Of a stretch of 64,000 nt of DNA, positions 9,979 through 18,854 are shown in pieces. The translations under genes and the position numbers were made by a program. The first letter of the stretch is position 1, and each line of letters starts with the position of its first letter. The stretch spans positions 1 to 64,000 of the forward strand of contig VXMB01000014.1 in assembly GCA_009841265.1 (NCBI GenBank), read 5' to 3'. The notes under the pieces are model-generated. The model was not told the origin of the DNA. It was given only the letters and a program-made list of their open reading frames with translations, and made no database searches. The stretch is from Gemmatimonadota bacterium. Lineage in GTDB: Bacteria; JAAXHH01.

Positions 9979-12390
9979 CTATCCCCTGAGTACTTCAACC
10001 GGGTTCGTCTCTGCCGCTTTCACGGTCTGGAATCCTACGGTAAACCAGGTAATCAGCATCATGACGACGCCGGCGAAGATGAACGTCCACGGATTCGGTT
10101 CGATGCGGTAGGCGAAGTCGCGCAGCCACACATCCGCCATGTAGTAGATCAACGGGACGCCGACAACCCACGCGATGAGGACGTACAGCGTGAATTCCCG
10201 GTACAGGAGAACTACGATCTGGCCGACCGTGGCCCCCAGGACTTTTCGAACGCCTATCTCCCTGATGCGGCGCTGGACCATGAAGGCGGACAGGCCCAGG
10301 AGCCCCAGGCAGGCGATCAGAATCGATACGGTCGACCCTGCCGTGAAAACGGTCCGGAGGATGTGATCGTCTTCATACATCCCTGCCACCTTGTCTTTCA
10401 GTAATGTGAACTCCGGTTCCGGAAGATCGGGATATACCCGGTTCCACTGCTCCCTCAGGATGTTGAGCGCGTTTGCCTCGTTACTGCTGTCGATCTTGAC
10501 CACAATAGAACCGTATTGTTGAACGTATTGCGCCAAAGCGATCTTCATGGGCAGAATTTCCCCACGCAACGATTCCACGTTGAAATCCCGTACGACGCCA
10601 ATCACCTCGCACTGCTGCCACACATTGTCGATCTTGCTTGGCCCCAAGAGTGTCGTTCCGACGGGATCTTCCAAACCCAGGGCGCGTACCGCCGTCTCGT
10701 TGATCAGGCACGCATCGGCGTCCGCAGACCGCTCTCGAGATAAAAAACGCCCTTCAACCAACTCAAGTCCCATTATGTCGGAAAAGCCAATATCTGCGCT
10801 GAAAATCTGAAAAAGCGTTTGCTGGTCCAACGGAACGTCTTCCAGAGTTAATCCGCCTACAGAATACGAGTTTTCAAACATCGTTGACGACCGTGCCATC
10901 GCCAGGATTTCGGGATATCTGAGCGCGTTATCTCTGAATACTTCATAGGCGCGCTCCGGCATATCGATGAGGACGACGCCGTCTTCCTCGAACCCCAGGT
11001 CTTCGCTCAGCATGTAGTCGAGCTGGTCCGAGATCGTCCACGTGCCGATGATCAGGACGACCGAGACGGTAAACTGAAACACGATGAGTATTCTTCGGAA
11101 GAGTGCGCCCGTGGCCCCGGATTCAGACGAACCTCGCAGCACGGCCGTCGGCTGAAAGGACGAAATGACGAAAGCGGGATAGGTACCCGCGAGTATCCCG
11201 ACGAGCAGGACCACCCCCGCGAGCATCAGCATCGTATCCGTCGTTAACTCCAGGTTGATGTTCTGGTTGAGCAGATCGTTGACAGCGGGCAGCAGGGTCT
11301 GAAGCAGCACGATGGACAATCCAAGGGCGAACAAAGTCAACAACACGGATTCGCCTATGTATTGCAGCATGGCGTGAGCCCGCGTGCCGCCCAGCACCTT
11401 TCGCATACCCACTTCACTCGCGCGGCTGAGCGACCTGGCCGTTGTCAGATTGATGAAGTTGGCACAGGCGAGCACCAGTATGAAGGCCGCCAGAAGGAAG
11501 GCGACATAGACGGTGCGGATGTCCCCGGTACCGCCTCCTCGTGTCATATCGTAGGTGTACAGGTGTATATCACCGACAGGCCGCAGATAGGCATTCTGTT
11601 CCATGCCGAATGCCCGCAGTACATCTCCGAGGTGTCTTTCGATGAAACCGGGCAATTGCTGTTCCAGTTCCCGGGCGGAATATCCTTCACGCAAGAGGAG
11701 GTAGGTATAGATGTTGAAATCGCCACCATGATCACGCATGTTGGCGGGCTCGCCCCAACCCAATGACTCGAGCGTGACGTAGGAGATCAGGAAATCGAAG
11801 CGCAGATGGGAATTCTCCGGAAGGTCGCGCACGACGCCCGTTACAGTCAGAGGCAGCGTGTTTCCTTTCCCCAGGTCCAGGGTGATCGGAGAACCTGTGG
11901 GGTCCGTCTCGCCAAAGCATGTATTCGCCATGGATTCCGATAGGACGATCGTATGCGGCCTGGTCAGGGCCGTGGCGGGCGTGCCCCTGGCCAGAGGAAG
12001 CGTGAAGACGTCGAACAGGGTCGAATCGGCGAAGAATGACGCTTTGCCGCGTATCGACCTGTCTTCGAGTTGTACCGGCTGCTGTTCCAACAACGGCCGT
12101 AGCCTGGTCAAGTTTTCTATGGACGGGTATTCGGCAAGTAAAACGGGGCCCCAGGCCGATGGAGTCGTAGTGAATTTGCTCTCGCGGCCGTCAAAAAGCA
12201 TATCGACTTCAATCCGATACATGCGGTCCTGCTTCAAATGGAAATCGTCATAACTGGTTTCGTACCGAATATAGAGCAGCATCAGGATGCATCCCGCCAG
12301 GCCAAGGGCGAGACCGATTACGTTGACCAGGGAATACCCTTTGTGCTTTAAAAGATTCCTTATGGCTGTCGTAATGTAGTTGCGTATCAT
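9979..12390 (-). CDS. FtsX/MacB-type ABC transporter permease 4
   Basis: An 803-aa permease starting MIRNYITTAIRNLLKHKGYS, with the double MacB-periplasmic/FtsX plan. The first FtsX cluster carries RASEVGMRKVLGGTRAH and the C-terminal one RRIREIGVRKVLGATVGQ. It ends AAETNPVEVLRG, identical to permease 3. A Shine-Dalgarno GAGGAGG lies about 8 bases before ATG 12390. The 42-bp gap to permease 3 and the 56-bp gap to the ABC-2 permease suggest one operon. It probably arose as a tandem duplicate of permease 3, with gene conversion keeping the 3' ends alike. Confidence 0.9.
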   Translation of the reverse strand: MIRNYITTAIRNLLKHKGYSLVNVIGLALGLAGCILMLLYIRYETSYDDFHLKQDRMYRIEVDMLFDGRESKFTTTPSAWGPVLLAEYPSIENLTRLRPLLEQQPVQLEDRSIRGKASFFADSTLFDVFTLPLARGTPATALTRPHTIVLSESMANTCFGETDPTGSPITLDLGKGNTLPLTVTGVVRDLPENSHLRFDFLISYVTLESLGWGEPANMRDHGGDFNIYTYLLLREGYSARELEQQLPGFIERHLGDVLRAFGMEQNAYLRPVGDIHLYTYDMTRGGGTGDIRTVYVAFLLAAFILVLACANFINLTTARSLSRASEVGMRKVLGGTRAHAMLQYIGESVLLTLFALGLSIVLLQTLLPAVNDLLNQNINLELTTDTMLMLAGVVLLVGILAGTYPAFVISSFQPTAVLRGSSESGATGALFRRILIVFQFTVSVVLIIGTWTISDQLDYMLSEDLGFEEDGVVLIDMPERAYEVFRDNALRYPEILAMARSSTMFENSYSVGGLTLEDVPLDQQTLFQIFSADIGFSDIMGLELVEGRFLSRERSADADACLINETAVRALGLEDPVGTTLLGPSKIDNVWQQCEVIGVVRDFNVESLRGEILPMKIALAQYVQQYGSIVVKIDSSNEANALNILREQWNRVYPDLPEPEFTLLKDKVAGMYEDDHILRTVFTAGSTVSILIACLGLLGLSAFMVQRRIREIGVRKVLGATVGQIVVLLYREFTLYVLIAWVVGVPLIYYMADVWLRDFAYRIEPNPWTFIFAGVVMMLITWFTVGFQTVKAAETNPVEVLRG
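9981..10320. repeat. Paralogous 3' segment, copy B (end of permease 4)
   Basis: Partner of 7527-7866. The near-identity is confined to the C-terminal FtsX module, which points to local gene conversion or recent partial duplication rather than uniform divergence of the two genes. Confidence 0.8.
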
Positions 12391-12446
12391 GGCGCGTTCC
12401 TCCTCACCTCAGGTATATCTCGAATTCAGTTTCCTCAAAGCTGGAT

Positions 12447-13511
12447 TCACTCCCCCCTCGGCCCTGTCACGTCCCTGCGGAGGAAGAGCCAGAACGCGGC
12501 CGCACCGGAGACGACGGTGTAGGCGAACATGACCAGGAGTGGATTAAGGTACATATCAACAAAGGAAGCGAAGAAACTGGCACCCTCTTCCACGGGCAGC
12601 ACGAAGTCGAGCTGCAAGAACATCATGACGTTGGGTCCGAGCATGTAGTTGACGACGTGCTGACCGAACAAACTGGTAAGGGGACCGGCGGCTATGAGAT
12701 CGCCAAAGAAATACAATAGTGAGATCGACACGCCGCTCGTCCCTGATGACGTCAACACCGTAAAGAACAGGGACACCGCGATGTACGGAAGCAGCGCGCA
12801 GATCATCTTGACGAAAATCACCGCCGAGGACGACCACGTTCCCGATTCCGCGGTAACCAGATCTTCGCCGGTCAGGAGCGCCATCGCCAGGCTGCCGACC
12901 ACGACGGTCAGGACCACGAAGAGCAACCCGGCACCGGAGATGAACACTATCGACAGCGCCTTCGCGCCCAGGAACTGCCAGCGTCTCGGGCCCCTGGTCA
13001 ACGCCGGCCGGAAGGTACCCAGGCTGTATTCCTTTCCGATTATTGCTGTGGCCAGAATGATGACCAGAATGGTTACGAAATCCTTGCCTGACTTCAGACC
13101 GGTGCCGAGACTGCCTGGAAGGATACAGGTATTCAAGAAAAGCTGTCTTTGTGCGGCAATCTGGTCCCGGATTTCGGGGCACCGCTCCCGGTGAGTTGCC
13201 ACTTCCCAGTGGGCCTGTTCCCGGAACTCGTCCGGAACGTCTGCCAGAATGGACTCGACCTTGCCGTCGTCGATGTCGTCGCAGGAAACCTTAATAGCCG
13301 ATTCTACCCCATCCGCGTCCGGCGGTAGCGAGATAACGACGTACTGATCGACAGGGGCAAAAAAGTACGTCTCGTTACTGTACGTCACGTAAATAGTCCA
13401 TAAAGAGAGTTGGTTCATGATGACGATCACGGCCAGAAGTAGCCAGGGCAGCCATCGCCGCCGGATCTTGAACAACTCCCATCGTGTAAGGCGCAGTATC
13501 TGACGGATCAT
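12447..13511 (-). CDS. ABC-2 type transporter permease
   Basis: A 354-aa membrane protein that starts MIRQILRLTRWELFKIRRRW, the usual amphipathic entry of ABC-2 permeases. A first helix (WLLLAVIVIMNQLSLWTIY) is followed by an extracytoplasmic region of about 110 residues. Five hydrophobic segments then follow, from FVTILVIILATAIIGKEYSLG, the family motif, to the C-terminus. The start codon overlaps the stop of the upstream ATPase by 4 bases (13508-13511), indicating translational coupling. It should form the membrane half of an exporter or tolerance pump with that ATPase. The substrate cannot be told from sequence. Confidence 0.88.
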   Translation of the reverse strand: MIRQILRLTRWELFKIRRRWLPWLLLAVIVIMNQLSLWTIYVTYSNETYFFAPVDQYVVISLPPDADGVESAIKVSCDDIDDGKVESILADVPDEFREQAHWEVATHRERCPEIRDQIAAQRQLFLNTCILPGSLGTGLKSGKDFVTILVIILATAIIGKEYSLGTFRPALTRGPRRWQFLGAKALSIVFISGAGLLFVVLTVVVGSLAMALLTGEDLVTAESGTWSSSAVIFVKMICALLPYIAVSLFFTVLTSSGTSGVSISLLYFFGDLIAAGPLTSLFGQHVVNYMLGPNVMMFLQLDFVLPVEEGASFFASFVDMYLNPLLVMFAYTVVSGAAAFWLFLRRDVTGPRGE

Positions 13512-14434
13512 CCTGCCTCCCCGTCACCGCCACCGGTGACCTTGAAGTAGTACTGCTCCAGGGACATCTGCTCCGCCGACATTTCCGCGACGTAGACTTG
13601 CGAGCGGCCGAGCGCCTCGGTCAGTTCCGGCGATCGTTCCGCGGGGGCCGTGACCAGGATCGTCCCGTCCTCCACGATGATCTCCCCGACCCAGTCCAGA
13701 GCGGACAGTATCCGGATCGCTTTTTCGTTATCGGTGGTATGAACGCGAAGCTGGTCCCCGGCCAGCGAATGGACCAGATCATGGATTCCACCCTGGACGA
13801 TGAGCCTGCCGCGCGAGAGGATGGCGACGCTGTCGCACACCTGCTCGACTTCGTGCAGCAGGTGGCTCGACAGCAGCACGGTACGGTCCCCGGTCCCGAG
13901 GGTTCGGATCAGGTCCCGGATCTCGGCCATGCCGTCCGGGTCCATGCCGTTGGTGGGTTCGTCCAGGAACAGGATTTCGGGATCGCCCAGGAGGACATAG
14001 GCCAGTCCCAGCCGCTGCTTCATGCCCAGGGAGTAGGTGCGGAAGCGGTCGTCCGCGCGATCGGCGAGGCCCACCCTTTCAAGCAATTCGTTCAATTCTC
14101 CGCGGTCGCTCTTCCCGGATATGCCCTGGAAGTAGGCGAGGTTGTCGCGGCCCGACAAGTAGGGATAGAAACAGGGCGTCTCGACGATGGCGCCGGTGCG
14201 GCGCAGGGCTTCCCGGTAGGAGATGCCCGCGTCCAACAGCCTGAAGCGTCCCGAGGTGGGCTTCACGAGTCCAAGCAGCATGCCCATCGTGGTCGTCTTG
14301 CCCGAACCGTTGGGACCAAGCAGTCCGAAGATCTGACCGCGCGGCACCGTCAGCGAGAGCCCGTCCACGGCTACGATGCGGCCGTAGTGTTTGGTGAGGG
14401 ATTCGGTCCGTATGGCAAAGTTGTTGGAAGTCAT
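13508..14434 (-). CDS. ABC-2 transporter ATPase (CcmA/NatA/BcrA type)
   Basis: A 308-aa ATPase. Walker A is GPNGSGKTT, the signature region is YSLGMKQRLGLAYVLL (SLGMKQR replaces LSGGQ, typical of drug and bacitracin-type ATPases), Walker B is EILFLDEPTNGMDP and the H-loop is LLSSHLLHEVE. A C-terminal accessory domain of about 80 residues follows. The start is ATG 14434 with GGAGG about 8 bases upstream; the GTG at 14452 overlaps that site. It heads an operon with the ABC-2 permease and probably permeases 4 and 3. A TAGGG-N5-CCCTA palindrome lies 74 bp upstream. The likely role is resistance or export under the neighbouring two-component system. Confidence 0.92.
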   Translation of the reverse strand: MTSNNFAIRTESLTKHYGRIVAVDGLSLTVPRGQIFGLLGPNGSGKTTTMGMLLGLVKPTSGRFRLLDAGISYREALRRTGAIVETPCFYPYLSGRDNLAYFQGISGKSDRGELNELLERVGLADRADDRFRTYSLGMKQRLGLAYVLLGDPEILFLDEPTNGMDPDGMAEIRDLIRTLGTGDRTVLLSSHLLHEVEQVCDSVAILSRGRLIVQGGIHDLVHSLAGDQLRVHTTDNEKAIRILSALDWVGEIIVEDGTILVTAPAERSPELTEALGRSQVYVAEMSAEQMSLEQYYFKVTGGGDGEAG

Positions 14435-14506
14435 CTGATCCGCCTCCTTCACTGGTTGGTCTGATCCATCTACCCATAAAGGAACGGAAAGCCGGACCGG
14501 ATTTCT

Positions 14507-14523
14507 ATAGGGTGTATCCCTAT
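14507..14523 (-). promoter_or_regulatory. Predicted operator, copy 2 (ATAGGG-N5-CCCTAT)
   Basis: Perfect inverted repeat ATAGGG (14507-14512) and CCCTAT (14518-14523) with spacer TGTAT on the plus strand. It lies 74 bp upstream of the ABC-2 ATPase start and 84 bp beyond the end of the response regulator gene at 14607. Read toward the ATPase it is TAGGGATACACCCTATAGAAA, matching copies 1 and 3 over about 21 positions. Confidence 0.75.
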
Positions 14524-14606
14524 TTCGCGGGTTTTTTCACCGGAATCGAAGAAAAACTTGATGCCGGTCTTGGACGGGGTGGTGCGTTTCCTATAAACGA
14601 AAGGGT

Positions 14607-15242
14607 TTATTCTTCCAAATTGATCAGACCAAGTTTGATCGCCGTTCGGATCAGGTCGGGAAGGCTATGCGTGTCTAGTTTCGCCATCAGATTGATGCGG
14701 TGATTTTGCACGGTCTTAATACTGATTCGCATGGATTCTGCTATCTTGGGATTTGATAGCCCCGATGCGATCAGTCGAAGGACTTCGTGCTCACGGGGTG
14801 TCAGCCGGGGCGGTGTGCCCTGGGGATACTCCTCATACTGGTAATCGGCATGATCCATGGCCCGGGAATGGTAAGTGACGCCCCTGCAAACGGTGCGTAT
14901 CGCTTTGACCAACTCTTCGCCGGCTGATTTCTTGAGCACGTAGCCCCGGGCGCCGTTGTCCAGTGCTTTCCGGATCAGATCGGGATCCGAATGCATCGAC
15001 AGCATGACCACCTGGATCTCGGAGAACGAAGCGCGAATGTTCCTCGTCGCTTCTATACCGCCGATACCGGGCATCTCAACGTCCATCACGATGACGTCCG
15101 TCCGGACTCGATGCACGACATCCATCACGTCCCGGCCGTCCGTAGCCTCGGCGACTACTTGAATATCGGTTTCTTTCGAGAGCAAATCCCGAAGTCCCTG
15201 CCTGATCAGATGATGATCGTCTGCGATCACTACGCGTATCAT
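14607..15242 (-). CDS. NarL/LuxR-family response regulator 1
   Basis: A 211-aa regulator with an N-terminal receiver domain. The acidic pocket is D8, D9, the phosphoacceptor is D54 in VIVMDVEMPG, and the conserved lysine lies in YVLKKS. The C-terminal LuxR-type HTH reads LTPREHEVLRLIASGLSN, then the recognition region KTVQNHRINLMAKL. ATG 15242 is preceded by AAGGAG at an unusually long spacing of about 14 bases; an in-frame TAA upstream rules out a longer form. It has its own upstream palindrome, suggesting autoregulation. It is separated by 197 bp from regulator 2 and so is probably a separate unit responding to the same kinase. Confidence 0.93.
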   Translation of the reverse strand: MIRVVIADDHHLIRQGLRDLLSKETDIQVVAEATDGRDVMDVVHRVRTDVIVMDVEMPGIGGIEATRNIRASFSEIQVVMLSMHSDPDLIRKALDNGARGYVLKKSAGEELVKAIRTVCRGVTYHSRAMDHADYQYEEYPQGTPPRLTPREHEVLRLIASGLSNPKIAESMRISIKTVQNHRINLMAKLDTHSLPDLIRTAIKLGLINLEE

Positions 15243-15328
15243 ATGATTTACGTGATCTCCTTTTAAGTTCGTTACATGGTGAAATCCGGCTTCTGCTCAA
15301 TACTTAACACCGAAAAGGAGGATTTTCC

Positions 15329-15345
15329 ATAGGGTGTTTCCCTAT
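15329..15345 (-). promoter_or_regulatory. Predicted operator, copy 3 (ATAGGG-N5-CCCTAT)
   Basis: Perfect inverted repeat ATAGGG (15329-15334) and CCCTAT (15340-15345) with spacer TGTTT. It lies 88 bp upstream of response regulator 1. Toward the gene it reads TAGGGAAACACCCTATGGAAA, identical to copy 1 over 21 bases. Confidence 0.75.
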
Positions 15346-15439
15346 TTCCACGTTTCTCGAACGAAATTGGAGGTTGAAATAGGCACGAGAGTAAGGCTGC
15401 GGCCGGCCGGATTGCTACCAGGCGGGGGATGACAACGGA

Positions 15440-16093
15440 TCATTCATCCAGGAAGGCAAGACGGTGCTTGAGCGCTACGAGTATGAGATCCGGCAGGTTG
15501 TGGACTTCCAGCTTCTTCATCAGGATCGCGCGGTGTTTTTCCACAGTCTTGGCGCTGATGCTCAGGACCTCCGCAGCGGCCTGGTTGGTATGTCCCTCGA
15601 CGATGAGTTGGAGTATCTCCCGTTCGCGGGATGAAAGCTGCTCCAGAACGGTAGATGACTCATTCGTCGATTCCGTCTGCAGGAATCCCGATAGCACCGT
15701 TTGGGCAATCGAAGGAGATAGATAGATTTCACCCTTGTTGGCGGACCGGACAGCGATCAGGAGTTCCTCCACGACGGAATTCTTGAGGAGATACCCGCTG
15801 GCCCCGCATCGGAGTGCCTGGCGAACCACGTCCTCTTCCGAATGTATGGATAATATGACGACGCGGGTATCGACGGATAGCGTCTGAATCCGCCGCGTAG
15901 TCTCGATACCGTTCAGCAAAGGCATGGCGATATCCAACATGGCTACATCCGGTCTCTTCCGTTGTACCAGGTTCAGTGCCTCGTGCCCATCGGCCGCTTC
16001 GCCGACAACTTCCATGTCCTCGGCCTTTTCGATCAGCGATACGATGCTTTGACGGACCAGTTGGTGATCGTCGGCTATAACGATCCTGATCAT
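15440..16093 (-). CDS. NarL/LuxR-family response regulator 2
   Basis: A 217-aa receiver-HTH protein. The receiver has D8/D9 and phosphoacceptor D54 in VAMLDIAMP, with YLLKNS carrying the conserved lysine. The HTH reads LSSREREILQLIVEGHTN, then KTVEKHRAILMKKL. The start ATG 16093 overlaps the kinase stop by 4 bases (16090-16093), so the two are translationally coupled and form a cognate pair. It resembles regulator 1 along the whole length, suggesting duplication. Confidence 0.93.
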   Translation of the reverse strand: MIRIVIADDHQLVRQSIVSLIEKAEDMEVVGEAADGHEALNLVQRKRPDVAMLDIAMPLLNGIETTRRIQTLSVDTRVVILSIHSEEDVVRQALRCGASGYLLKNSVVEELLIAVRSANKGEIYLSPSIAQTVLSGFLQTESTNESSTVLEQLSSREREILQLIVEGHTNQAAAEVLSISAKTVEKHRAILMKKLEVHNLPDLILVALKHRLAFLDE

Positions 16094-18837
16094 TTCTCCT
16101 CCAGAGGAATGGTAGCGACCAGACGGGCTCCCGCGCCAGGTTTCGAATAAACATTCATACGGCCATTCAGCGATTCGAGGCGTTCCTGCATATCGATCAA
16201 ACCGATTCCTGTTTCATTCTGATCAGAAAGTGTATCCGCAAGATCAAAGCCCTGGCCGTTATCCTGTATCGATAGTTGTACCACTTCGCCATTGCGTTTC
16301 AAGCTGACATCAACGTGAGAGGCTTGTCCGTGTTTGGCACAGTTCGTCAGCCCTTCCTGCAGTATACGATACAGGCAGATATCGATTGGATTGGAGATCT
16401 CTGTAGTATCCATGCCAACGTATGAGACCGGTATTTGAGTTTGTTGCTTGAAATTCTTGCAAAGTCCTTCCAATGCTGAATTCAGCCCGACGGTATCCAG
16501 TGTCGGGGGACGGAGATTATGGGAGATCACACGAAGTTTCTCCAGCGTATCTTCGGCCAGCACCACAGCGTCATTCAGCCGTGCTGCAGTATGATCGGCA
16601 TCCCCAGGCAACTCGTTCCGGGTTATTTCCAGGCTCATTTTCAGTGCCGTAAGCGCCTGTCCGGTATCATCATGGAGATCCCGCGCCAGCCGACGTCTTT
16701 CAGATTCCTGAATGTTGATGAGGCGGTTGGAAAGTCTCTTGAGGCGTTGTGTCTGCATGCTCAGCGATGTAGTTGCTTTTATGTTCTTCAGCACCATCTC
16801 CAGTTCAGCAGCCAGCACCAGCAGCTGTTCTTTTTCTTCGCCGGTAAAGGGCTCTTCTGAAACTTTGGCTCCGATTGCGATACAACCTTGAGCATGCAAT
16901 TCACCACGTAGCAAGATGATGAGTTCGTATCCGAGCTCTGAAACCCGATTCTGTACATAAGGGTCTTCAGACTCGACCAATGGTCGTTCCGGAGACATCA
17001 GCTTCAACAACGCTTCTATTTTGCCAGTTGACGAACTGAAGAAGGATCCGTCTTTCTTCGGCTCGCTGATGAACTTCTTGTTTACGTCGTACCAGGCAAC
17101 CGCTATCGACTTCCGAGGTCCATCGCTGAGGTAGATTGCTACATATGAGAGGTCCAGTACCTCGAGCAGTTCACTTCCCGTACCGGTCAGAAGGGCGTTT
17201 CGATCCTGAAAATGCGTTAACTCACGTCTGAGCCTGAAAAGTCGTTGACGGTTCTCGATTTCATCACGAAACAGGTATCGGTCGATAAACCGGATGACGG
17301 CTGGTTTTGCCAGGGTCCAGCCTCCGACGAGTATCAGGATGAATCCCGCGGTAACAACCATAATCAACAGGTCGGAGACTTCTACACCGGTAGCCGCGAA
17401 GGTTATCGTTTCATAGATAATCAGGAGCAGCCCGAGACTCAGTAAGAGATTCACGCCCTGGTTGGATATAAATTGCCGAAGGCTTTTTCCGACGATGAAC
17501 CTGAGGCCGAATACCCGGTGAGCCAGCACTGAATATGCAAAAGAGAGCGGCAGAATGCACTTCAACCCGACGAGGACAACATGGTCGAGCAACCAGACGA
17601 GCAACGGCAATAAGGCGCCTTGCAGCGGTACCATTACCCATGTGACCATGAAGGTGCCTGGTTGAGTTATGGTCCAAACCGGTGCTAATACGAAGGCTGA
17701 CACGAAACCGACGTTGATGAACTGCAGGCGCGTGTACTGCTGCCGGCGCGCGACGGAATGTTGGGCGAGAAGCAGGCCGGCCGCTATGAAAATAACGAGA
17801 ACGGGTAACGCAGGGACTGGAACGGATTCAACCAGAGAGATGATGGTTTGTATCGAATCACTGTTCCAGCCATTGGTCAGACTTAGAAGATAGATAATAC
17901 GAATGACGATCCAGGCGAAGATTGGTATCAGGATCCAACGCGCCCGTTTTCGCATCCATGATCCGAATTCAGTTTCGATTGGAAAAACGGTCAGGATGCT
18001 GAACAGGAGCCAGAACTCAAGGAAGTAAGCCAGGGTAATGACGAAAATACTGAGAGATAAAACCCAATCGGGCCAGCCAGCGATCATGGGATGGAACGCG
18101 GGCGAAACGGAAAGCGCTGTTGCGAGGAAGAGCAACGCGCATTGAAAAGCGATTTTGTTGCCTGGGCGTCTGAATCCCATCCACGTTCCGAAGACCAGCA
18201 GGACCATTGGAAAGATCAGATACGAGCTCCGTTGGAACCACGTCATCGCTCCAACACCCAGTACGAGTTCCTCCTGATTGACCTCGACGGCGTACCGTAC
18301 ATGTTCTGTGGCCTCAAGCGTGAGGATACCGTTTTGCATATTGCCGTCGCGAAGCCAGGCGAGATTGAATTGGTCACCGGGCCTGCTCCGCAAACGCGCC
18401 TGGAAATAAGCTTCCGGACGTGTCCTGAGATCCGTCCCATCGATGGAGATCACCATATCGCCCGGTCGCAATCCGGCTCTGTCTGCAGGGCTGTCCGCGT
18501 CTACTTGCGTGACTTTAATACCGCCGTCCTCGCGTATGCGAACGAGATGGAACCACGTGCCCTCCTGCAGGTTGTTTACCGCACTTTTCGTCAGTCCCTT
18601 CGTCTGTATCATTTCATTTCCGAAGAACTGGATGCCCGGCGACCAGTGCTCGATCTGCGTAAACCGGACCAGCGTCCACACGACCAGACCCATCTGTGCG
18701 CATAGCGCAACGACAAGCGTGCTGAGAAAAAAGTAACGCAGTCCGATGGTTTTTAGAGGTTTCAACGGTAGGCTACATGGATGAGTAGGCAACGGATAAA
18801 CGAGATGCCGCAAACCGGAATCTTCGTATCCTGCCAT
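16090..18837 (-). CDS. PDZ-containing membrane histidine kinase (HisKA_3 type)
   Basis: A 915-aa sensor kinase. The order is: membrane helix at about residues 33-55; an extracytoplasmic PDZ-like domain at about 95-180 (VDADSPADRAGLRPGDMVISIDG); about eight to ten hydrophobic segments from 210 to 510; a GAF-like region at about 535-690; the HisKA_3 dimerisation helix with phosphoacceptor H722 in ARDLHDDTGQ; and a C-terminal HATPase with N-box LYRILQEGLTNCAKHG, G1 DNGQGFD and G2 ETGIGLIDMQERL. It is coupled to regulator 2 downstream. A PDZ domain in the sensor suggests detection of misfolded or exposed C-termini of envelope proteins; that is inference. No TAGGG palindrome lies upstream of this gene. 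Confidence 0.93.
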   Translation of the reverse strand: MAGYEDSGLRHLVYPLPTHPCSLPLKPLKTIGLRYFFLSTLVVALCAQMGLVVWTLVRFTQIEHWSPGIQFFGNEMIQTKGLTKSAVNNLQEGTWFHLVRIREDGGIKVTQVDADSPADRAGLRPGDMVISIDGTDLRTRPEAYFQARLRSRPGDQFNLAWLRDGNMQNGILTLEATEHVRYAVEVNQEELVLGVGAMTWFQRSSYLIFPMVLLVFGTWMGFRRPGNKIAFQCALLFLATALSVSPAFHPMIAGWPDWVLSLSIFVITLAYFLEFWLLFSILTVFPIETEFGSWMRKRARWILIPIFAWIVIRIIYLLSLTNGWNSDSIQTIISLVESVPVPALPVLVIFIAAGLLLAQHSVARRQQYTRLQFINVGFVSAFVLAPVWTITQPGTFMVTWVMVPLQGALLPLLVWLLDHVVLVGLKCILPLSFAYSVLAHRVFGLRFIVGKSLRQFISNQGVNLLLSLGLLLIIYETITFAATGVEVSDLLIMVVTAGFILILVGGWTLAKPAVIRFIDRYLFRDEIENRQRLFRLRRELTHFQDRNALLTGTGSELLEVLDLSYVAIYLSDGPRKSIAVAWYDVNKKFISEPKKDGSFFSSSTGKIEALLKLMSPERPLVESEDPYVQNRVSELGYELIILLRGELHAQGCIAIGAKVSEEPFTGEEKEQLLVLAAELEMVLKNIKATTSLSMQTQRLKRLSNRLINIQESERRRLARDLHDDTGQALTALKMSLEITRNELPGDADHTAARLNDAVVLAEDTLEKLRVISHNLRPPTLDTVGLNSALEGLCKNFKQQTQIPVSYVGMDTTEISNPIDICLYRILQEGLTNCAKHGQASHVDVSLKRNGEVVQLSIQDNGQGFDLADTLSDQNETGIGLIDMQERLESLNGRMNVYSKPGAGARLVATIPLEEK

Positions 18838-18854
18838 ATTTCAATGCAATGGTG

